Of a stretch of DNA of 64,000 nucleotides, positions 56,245-64,000 are shown piece after piece (the stretch's first letter is position 1; every line of letters begins with the position of its first letter). The stretch covers positions 124,001-188,000 of the forward strand of contig BSYQ01000009.1 in the NCBI GenBank assembly GCA_030272585.1, in the 5' to 3' direction. Under the pieces are notes generated by a model. That model searched no databases and was not told the DNA's origin. It was given only the letters and a program-made list of their open reading frames with translations. The DNA is from Bryopsis sp. KO-2023 (Eukaryota; Chlorophyta; Ulvophyceae; Bryopsidales; Bryopsidaceae). Made by a program: the position numbers and the translations under genes.

Positions 56245-57328
56245 CACCTCCTGAAAAGCGCAGAACCCCACGCAGAAGTGAAAAACCCCGCGAACACAAT
56301 TGTGACGACCTGTCTGTCCCCGACGTGTCGACACACACGCATACAGCTGGGAATTTACTTGTTCGCGTCAAGAAAAACCTGTGTGCGATAATATACCAGA
56401 CTCGCCCACGCGCACACTCCAGAAAGATACTACAGAAACAAACGACTAAAGGAACCATGGCGCTTCTGTATGAAAAGCGAATCAAGGTTGCATACTCCTG
56501 CACAACCCTACCGGTGGCAAGTAAAAAACAAAGTCGAACGAGGAACAGAAACTCCTGGTTTCAAGTGAACCCAAGCCCTACTCATCCGAAAGCAAGACAC
56601 GACGGGAGGTTCGCGCGCGGTGATTTTCGTCGCATTTCCAGAGAAACTAAGTAATTGCTACTCGTACTTCGGCTCTCTCGAGCGCCCAAGAGTTGATTGA
56701 ACGTTGCACAAACAACCGACCAGAGCAGGAGTCGAAACATATCACCTCACCTTTGTCGCGTGAAGCAGCTCTCTTCCATCCACAGGCTAAAGGCTTGCCG
56801 GTTTCAGATTCCGCCAGGAGTGGGGAGAAGTGGGGGAAAGTTGCGAGGGAGAAAAAGAAAAGGTGACTTGTTGACTTTCAACACTTTTTTCACACGACAG
56901 GGTGCTGCTTTTAGGTCGCATTACAGAAGCGGAAGCGAATCGCGATCCTGCAGAGAAAGGAATGATGTTGATGAGGAAATGAAACTGCAACGTTGGGTGT
57001 GCAAGTCGCCAGACGCGCTCAGAGCGTCAAAAGAGATGTACAGATATTTCACCCTGCTACGCGCCCCACTCTACTTCGATCATCCACCAAAAACAAACGC
57101 GGCGGCTGGTGTGCTTGCTGGATACTGCAAGATCGGATAAGTAGCCTCATCCACGAGAAAAAATAACCTTGAGAAAAAATATGCACACATCTTGAAAGCT
57201 TGAGATTCCAAACTCAAATGCAAGAATTTCTCTCACGTCTGAACATTCAGCAGTATCAAATATTAATTTGCCCAGCATCATCTCAGGGACATGGAAACGA
57301 TATGCATCCATGCTACACCAACTGAAGC
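56245..57328. other. Divergent intergenic region between bZIP and HIBCH genes
   Basis: About 1.1 kb. The plus frame 56697-57140 (147 codons) shows no family features. Probably both 5' flanks and promoters. Confidence 0.4.
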
Positions 57329-59870
57329 ATGATGTTTAGAACTCTTTATCGCGGAGTGGAAGTCGGAAAGGGAAAGGCTCTTGGTATCGCAGCGAATCAA
57401 TACTCGAACATTGGAAAGAGTCCTCATCGCGCGATGGGCTCTTCAGTCGCGGACGGTGAGGTAAGGGGATTCTCCTGTAGGGTTGGGGAAAAAAAACTGA
57501 ATCTACGGGGATTGCGTTGATTGCGTCGGTTTCGTTGTGCAGGTTTTGGTGGAGCAAGTTGGCCCATGCGCTGTCGCGACGCTGAACAGGTAGGCTCTGT
57601 TATGGTGTGACGAGAGTCACGCCTTTTTGCGTAACGTAATGGTGTTATGCTCGATTTCGTCTCATGGATGTGTGAGGAGTGGCATCAAGCTTGGTAGCTG
57701 CTTGGATGAATTGATTGGAATGTCCCTTGCTTTTGCAGACCCAAGGTCCTCAATGCATTGAACACAAACATGGTGAGAAGGAGTTTGGCTGGGGTTGATG
57801 ACATCCACTGTCATGACATGAATTGATTGTGCAGAGGACCAGTAGCAGAATGTTCAACTGAGTTCCAAGTGACATGCCTGGGTTGCAATCCTTGTTTGTT
57901 TGAACAGATACAGCGTCTGATGGGTCATTATGTGGATTGGAACTCTTCCGAGAAGCAAGTCAAATGCATAATTGTGAAGGGGGGAGGAGGAAAGGTGAGG
58001 ATCGAGTGTGTTTTGTTTTGCTGTGAGTTTTCAGCTCTGCCATGTATATTGTGGGGTTATTGATGTCTTTCAAATTGGTGGCAGGCTTTCTGTGCAGGTG
58101 GGGATGTAAAAGCAATTGTACAGGAAGGTATGAAGGGCCATCATGGCGAGGCAGAAAATTTTTTTAAGTTGGAGTATAGATTGGATTACTACATTTCTCA
58201 GATGCAGAAGCCATACATTTCAATCATGGATGGAGTGACCATGGGCGGTGGAGTGGGGTTGGCAATGAACGGTACATTTAGAATCGCTACCGAGAGGTGA
58301 GGCTTGGTGCATGGCTTTGTTTCTTGTGTCATGCATTGAGTAATACTTAAAACTGATCTGTAATGCTGAGCGATTTTTCTTCCAGCTAAATGAAGCTGGG
58401 AAGTTTTTTCTCTTAATGTTTCAAGGTAGGATTGATTTTTAATTTTTAATTTTTTTTTCTGTTGATGTACACGCAGGACCCTATTTGCCATGCCGGAATG
58501 TGTAATAGGGCTCTTTCCTGATGTGGGGGCGTCCAGATTCTTGAACACACTGCCTAGTGGGTTGGGGATGTATCTGGCCTTGACTGGGGCTAGACTGAAA
58601 GGTGAGAAAACGGAATGCTGATTTTCTTCAAAGTCTGTCAAACGATTCATTAAATTGAGATCTGCCACTGCACAAAAAAAACAAACAGTTGCATGGAGCA
58701 ATAAGGATTATCTTTTCAGCATTGGTCGAAAGGCATTCTACATGTGAACCTTTCATATTTGGTGCACTACAGGCATGAGAAAGACAAATGATAAATTCAT
58801 ATTGCATGGAAGGCTCATGTGGTTTAGCATCTTTCTTGAATTCGCCTGTATCATCCCCATTGGTCTAGTTTCCTGCTGCAGGGGTGGAGGTGAAAGAAGC
58901 AGGATTGGCCACTCACTACATCCCTTCCAAGTTGATTTCTCAGGTTATGGAAAAAATTGGTTGTCTGGGGGACAGCGCAATTGACATGAGCCGCATTGAT
59001 GAGGTTCTCAAGGGATTCGAGGTAAATCATGAACGAAAAAGAATGGACGATGAAATCAATGTGGGACTCAGGCCCTGACCTATTGTTCCGCAGGAACGAC
59101 CTGAAAAGGAAGCGCTCCAGGATATTCGAGACAGATTCAAGGTTATGAGCTCATGTTTCTTGAAAGATTCCCTTCGTGAAGTGGAAGCGGCATTGGAAAA
59201 GCAGGGAGGGCACTACAAGGATGTCGCACAAGATGCCCTCTCGGCAATGAATAAGTATGTTTCATTGCACTGGAGTTATACTGAACATATATATAATCTC
59301 ATGACTTTTTAATGAGGGGAAAAAGATATGCTATTTCTTCTCATCCAGGAGCTCCCCACTGTCACTGGTCATGACACTGGAAGAAATGAAACGAGGGAAA
59401 CATATGTCATTGAGGGAGTGCCTGGAAATGGAATATTCCATGGCACAGTTCTGCTCTCGTGACAAAGGAGATTTTTTCGAGGGTGTCAGGGCCTTGCTTA
59501 TTGATAAAGATAAAAACCCAAAATGGAAGTATCCATCCATCCAGGAGGTGAGCCAGCATCTAATATCTCTGAAAAAACAGTGTTCTTAGCAAGGACAGTT
59601 TGTGTATCTTTATCAGAGAAAACTATTTTAATATGATATACACAGCAGGCACATTTCAAGCTGGGGTGGACCTTTGCCATGAGTATAGGTTGTTTTTGAA
59701 TGAATTGGAGCATTCCACAAACATGCAGTTTTAAAGGGCCAGCTGAGTTTCCAAATATGCACTGATTATGTGTTGGGTAACTTTTGTGACAGGTCCCTGA
59801 GTCAGCTATCGAGGAGTGTTTCAGTAGAATGCCTGATACTCTATTCTCAAATGCACCTCCCAACAGTTGA
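57329..59870 (+). CDS. HIBCH: 3-hydroxyisobutyryl-CoA hydrolase
   Basis: It hydrolyses 3-hydroxyisobutyryl-CoA in valine breakdown, usually in mitochondria or peroxisomes. Ten exons chain in phase: 57329-57460, 57543-57589, 57739-57772, 57908-57994, 58085-58296, 58477-58601, 58882-59021, 59094-59254, 59349-59547 and 59793-59870, giving 404 residues (family about 380-400). Crotonase fold marks: [19 protein letters not shown] (oxyanion Gly), [32 protein letters not shown] and [10 protein letters not shown]. The last two, with the C-terminal domain ([13 protein letters not shown] and a D-K-PKW segment), are specific to the hydrolase rather than enoyl-CoA hydratases. The first 30 residues are basic and could be a mitochondrial presequence. 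Confidence 0.9.
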
Positions 59871-60329
59871 CATGTCAAAAACTACGCAACATTGCACAAA
59901 TGACTTAAGAATTTTTGTTTTACCAAACAGCATTACCATTTTTTTTCATCGTCACTCTTGGCGGTTGGTCAACCGGTTATTACAGCACACAAGCACGGAT
60001 GGTTTCGCATCGATGGAATTTTGAAAAGGGGTGTGGGAAATTTACAGTCACTGGTGTAACCGCTGAGGTGTTGAGATTCATAGGCCATTGAAAGTCCAGC
60101 TGCTCCTTACAACCAACCACACCAAAAATAGGCCAACCATGAACCGACCTCACATCAATTCATTCCCCCATTCGTTATCCCAAAAATTCACCAAAAGTCA
60201 AAACGCAGCACAGAGTTTGCTTCATTTTTTTTTTTGGAACCAAAGAGCTCACCTTCCTAAGCCCCCTCTCGTTTTTTCGTGAGCTATTTTTGTCCCAAGG
60301 GACCAAGATTTTGAAAAATAATTATATGT
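59871..60329. other. Intergenic, convergent gene ends
   Basis: 3' flanks of the HIBCH and Cpn10 genes. No further coding signal. Confidence 0.5.
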
Positions 60330-61710
60330 TCAACTCATGGTTGCCAAAATGCTCTTGCCGCTTACAAAAGTGATTTCGCCATCGCTGACTTCGACATGAG
60401 CTACGCTTTCACTGACATAAATGACCTTGTCCCCCTTGCTCACACCCAATTCCACTCCATCCCCGACTGCTATCACCTAGAACCACAGCAAAACATAATC
60501 TTTTTAAATCAGACATGAATGGTTTTATTTCTGGCACCTTCGTTTCCATTTTGCCACATCGTAGACATTCTTTCAGCCCCTTACTTCCTCATAAAGAAAT
60601 TGGTTTTTGAGAAGTTGGGGGGGGAAACCACAGCACAATGGAGCTCTTCCTCTTCCACAGGTAAAGAAGAGGTGCAATGTGAACTTCGTGTAAACTATTT
60701 ACGCAAACGATATCAAAAAAGCAATAACGAGAGATTAGGTGCACACCTCGCCAAACTTTGCTGAGTCTTCCTGCTCTGTGGCACTTGAGGGAAGCAAAAT
60801 TCCCCCCTCAGATTTCTGCATTTCAGAAAGAAAAAAAACAGGCAAAAGACAAGGGAAATCAACTTCGACATCAACTGAAAACATTGCACTCCACTTCTTG
60901 ACAGAAGCCATTTCCTGACATGAGTAAATTGGTTTTCCGACATCAATCATCTTAGTGTTGAGAATATATGAAATCGTACCTCCTCAATTTCCATTGGTTT
61001 TACCAATACTCTTTCGCCAAGAGGCTCCATCTACAGGGCAAATGCAAGAGAATAATGTGAATCAATTATCGCTCATATTCCCAGCTTCAGGGCACGAGTT
61101 GATGTGCGGTAGTTAGGGGACACCATTTTCTCAATCACTCAATGCTAATTTCTTTTTCACCAGGATTCAAATCTGCGATGGCCCATGGGTTAATTGGAGG
61201 AAAGGCATTCTCAACTACTGGATTGAATTTTGTCTGACGTCAAGGTGCTGACAATGATTCGGAATCAACAAACTTCTGCCATTTTCTTACAGGACTTTTG
61301 TTCTTTTTTTTCCATTTTTAAGGTAATGAAGAAGATCCAACCCCTCTAGCAAGATTGATATATATTTTTAACCTCTCCTCTTTGTATTTTCAGGTGTCAT
61401 TCCAGGTCTTCATTCAAGTTGACATTTGCATTGAGACTGAAAACGAGAAAACATGGCTTACTGTTGCAATATCGAGAGAACTATCAGCGGCCACTGCGGC
61501 AGTGATGACTAAGCTTCTCCGCTGAGACTTTTGCACCCTGGAAACGACTGCAAACAGCACCAAACAGACTTCACTCTTTTTCTCAACGGAACACACAGAG
61601 GCCGCCAACGACGACACAGTGCCCGAAGCGAAGTACGGACCGGATCGAGAGACTGTGGAACGGGAGGGCCTGGCGGCGGGTGCGACATTGCCAACGACGA
61701 TGGTCTTCAT
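60330..61710 (-). CDS. CPN10: Plastid-targeted co-chaperonin Cpn10 (GroES-like)
   Basis: GroES-type lid protein for the Cpn60 chaperonin. Four exons chain in phase: 61710-61462, 61030-60980, 60815-60747 and 60476-60330, giving 171 residues. Exon 1 encodes an 83-residue Ser/Arg/Ala-rich leader typical of a plastid transit peptide. The mature part reads EPLGERVLVKP, then the mobile-loop region KSEGGILLPSSATEQ, VIAVGDG, GDKVIYVSESVAHVEV and a C-terminal SILATMS, one complete Cpn10 unit, so it is not the double-domain Cpn20. The start at 61710 was chosen because it opens the leader; another in-frame ATG at 61842 would add 44 residues. It implies a plastid. Confidence 0.87.
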
Positions 61711-62641
61711 CGTGATGAGCACTGAATGGAAAGGAAGCCTGGAGAGTGATGGAGGTGCTTCAACACGATGGATGGTGTTGAGTTTCGATTTGCATTCGGA
61801 AGAAAAACGAGTCAGTCCACCATCATCAGTTTTGTCTGACATACAGCACCTATCGGTCGTACCGTACTGGTGAACAAATCAGTGAGTGAATCAATCGATT
61901 GGACACAGATATCTTCTCTAAATTGACACAAATAAACTCACTTTAGTTAGAACTTCTTGAACTTTTTGACGGGCACTTTTCTGAAAATGAGTGTTCCTTT
62001 TTCAAAGGGTTGTTTCTAAACTTGAGGGGTGAAAACTGAAGCGGACAAGTTCCAGGGATTCGATTCTCACCGCAAGGAAACCTTATGATTTACATTGATC
62101 AGATGCTCATAACAAAGAAAACCCAATGTCCCAATAACATCCAGCAGACAAAAACTGGCAAGCTTTTATTCAAACATTCCTTGCCCTCTTACCAGCTTTT
62201 TATAACATCTGCAACCAATCACATTCTTTTTCCCAAACTGCCTTAAAAACATATATTTCCACGAGTGAAACCCTTGTCCCAGGAAGGAGTTATGTACAGT
62301 TAACATTATTAGTCAAGAGAACTGTCAGGCAACCAAAACCTCCCCAAATCATTGAACGAAAAAGAAACAAATGCAGACGGTTTGGCACATCAGGTGAAAC
62401 CAAACAACATAATCAAACCCCACAATACCCCCTTCCCAACCAAGCACCGACTCACAGGCAGGCCTTGCTCATTGCTGGGAAACAACAGTGCATTTCGATC
62501 CTATTATGTAAATGCAATTACCAAGTCACAAAATCGCCACTGAAATGGAACAATGTCCTTTCGGCTCCCGTAAACAGTAAAATAACAACGTTTAATCGAG
62601 TTGAACAAAAACTGCAAATCTTGGCCTTTCCATAATTTTGC
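61711..62641. other. Intergenic region
   Basis: 5' flank of the Cpn10 gene and 3' flank of the Cys-rich gene. No gene, repeat or RNA signature seen. Confidence 0.5.
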
Positions 62642-64000
62642 TCACGGGAATGCCCCATTCAAGAACTTGTCACAGGATTGTTTGACGCTGGCCTTGAAAA
62701 CACTTCTGGCCTGTTCGGCATCGGAACAGCCATCTTGCTCTTCGCCTGGATTTGGACCGTTTCCCATCAAAATGGAGCATAAGCCATCGGCATTGTCAAA
62801 AGCAGCTGCTTGGCACTCCGAGGAAAACAGTTCCCGACATTCTTCACGCTCCACAGCCTCTTGTGTCAAACGGCCTGAGGAAAAATTGGCCCAACAGATG
62901 AATTGCACAAGACACCACACATTACAGTGTTACCCCTCAGTGCACAGCAACAAGCAGGGCTGATTCATGCAGGATATCAATGTGTGGACCTCCACCTGTC
63001 TTCGTATTTCCAAAAATGAGAAAAGCACCCTTTCATGATCAACTTACGTCCAGCAGAACCGTTGATTGAATCTTGTTGAGACTTGAGTGCTGCTTCATTG
63101 GTGGCACACGTATCAACAACAACACTGCACCCCACTCGAGCCGCTGCTATGGCAGACTGAGCCCCTCTGGTCTGACAAGATACAGCATCATCTGTACAGA
63201 ATGCACAAAATTTTACTTGGCATCCCCTCCAATGATATTGGCAACATTCTTGCATGGAAATCCCTCATGAAATCAAACCCACATTAGTCATACACCCCCT
63301 GTGCTAGTATTTTTAGCTCTAACGATAAAAATCTTCAGGCAAGTGACAGCGCTGGACAGAGGGTAAGTACATACCTTGACCACCGGATCCAGGGCTTTGG
63401 CCCCCAGGATCGGATGCCTGAGCTTGAGCATTCTCTTGCTTGTTTTCATTTTTCTTTTTCACAGATTTAGACTCGTTGGCCCCTTCTTCTCCTGGCAGCT
63501 TGACATTGCCCAAATCAGGATGTTCTATTTCAATTGATCCATCCTCCAGAATGTTAGCACCGTTAAGGGGGTCCCCATCACTTGGGGAATCCTCTGATGT
63601 CTCCTCAGTGGTAGATGAGGAAGCTGCAGGGAATTCAGTAGTAGTTTACTTCATTTTCCTTTCCTTTTTTTTTGGGGGGGGGGGGGGGGGGGCCTTCAAG
63701 AATTGCCATAATTGACGAGGGGGTCAATTAATTAGAGAAGAAAACAGCATGATTCTGTGCCAGGTGCTTTCAAAGTCATGCGGATGATTCCAGAAGAAGT
63801 ATAAATTAATTTTCTTCATATATTCTTATTTTACATGACATCAAGACAAGGCCAAATTTACTACCTTCTGAGTTTGGTGCTTCGTTTTCTCCAGAATTTT
63901 CTGAGGGTGGCGCTTGAGTTCCTTCCTGTTTTCCTTCCTGGTTTTTTTTATTTTCTTTTAAAGGCTCTTGACCCGCATCTTGCTGAGATTCCTCCTCCTT
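62642..64000 (-). CDS. Cys-rich protein with acidic linker (partial, continues beyond window)
   Basis: The last four exons chain in phase: (64000)-63865, 63623-63375, 63215-63048 and 62874-62642. The first two encode a Glu/Gln/Asn/Pro-rich, low-complexity acidic linker. The last two carry a domain with Cys-containing phrases (FCAFCTDDAVSC, VGCSVVVDTC, EECRELFSSEC, GLCSILMG, DGCSDAEQ and SCDKF), twelve or so Cys in about 130 residues, suggesting disulfides and secretion. I do not recognise the family. The N terminus, and any signal peptide, lies to the right of the window. Confidence 0.6.
63674..63692 (+). repeat. G19 homopolymer in an intron
   Basis: Nineteen consecutive G on the plus strand, preceded by a T run, inside the intron 63624-63864 of the Cys-rich gene. 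Length is likely unreliable in sequencing. Confidence 0.6.

Overview
The window is a stretch of a eukaryotic nuclear genome. Its host genes carry many short GT-AG introns, and it is loaded with transposable elements. Three genes point to a plastid-bearing, flagellated alga, most likely of the green lineage: a plastid-type Cpn10 with a transit peptide, a MiaB-type tRNA methylthiotransferase of bacterial/plastid character, and a CFAP96 flagellar protein. A CASTOR/POLLUX-family channel and a plant-like bZIP factor fit this picture. The species itself is inference and is not resolved here.

Left third (1-18630) is nested mobile DNA. A minus-strand Ty3/gypsy element (1-7032) has gag-protease-RT broken by one small lesion near 1243; the rest of pol is open to the window edge. 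Its 5' LTR (5206-7032) is split by a 1.3-kb hAT-like palindromic element (5291-6595) with a perfect 8-bp target duplication. Next comes the remnant of a second palindromic element (7033-7919). Then two identical 5208-bp units of another LTR retroelement lie in tandem, sharing three 295-bp LTRs (7920-18630). Its gag-protease and pol ORFs are joined by a textbook -1 frameshift signal, and its gag start codon is formed across the LTR/primer-site junction.

Middle gene block (19021-37125): APC8/CDC23 (12 exons), a MiaB-like methylthiotransferase, an intronless ESCO/Eco1 cohesin acetyltransferase, a membrane-anchored alpha/beta hydrolase (minus strand) and a CASTOR/POLLUX-like ion channel (10 exons). 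For most of these I could chain exons with matching phases into full-length proteins.

Second mobile block (38180-46744): five palindromic hAT-like elements of three families, a decayed retroelement 3' end, a dead DDE-type transposase with one of the palindromic elements inserted at its second catalytic Asp codon, and an RNase H remnant. Three of these five keep perfect 8-bp target-site duplications, as does the copy at 5291.

Right gene block (48120-64000): CFAP96 (minus), an unrecognised matrin-finger-like protein (minus), a TMX-like thioredoxin membrane protein (plus), a bZIP factor (minus), 3-hydroxyisobutyryl-CoA hydrolase (plus), plastid Cpn10 (minus) and the 3' part of a Cys-rich protein with an acidic linker (minus, running off the window). 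These are unrelated housekeeping genes, not an operon-like unit.

The most unusual material is the set of non-autonomous hAT-like elements. Each is a near-complete inverted repeat whose arms are arrays of a family-specific short palindromic motif, and two families carry head-to-head tRNA-like modules at the centre.
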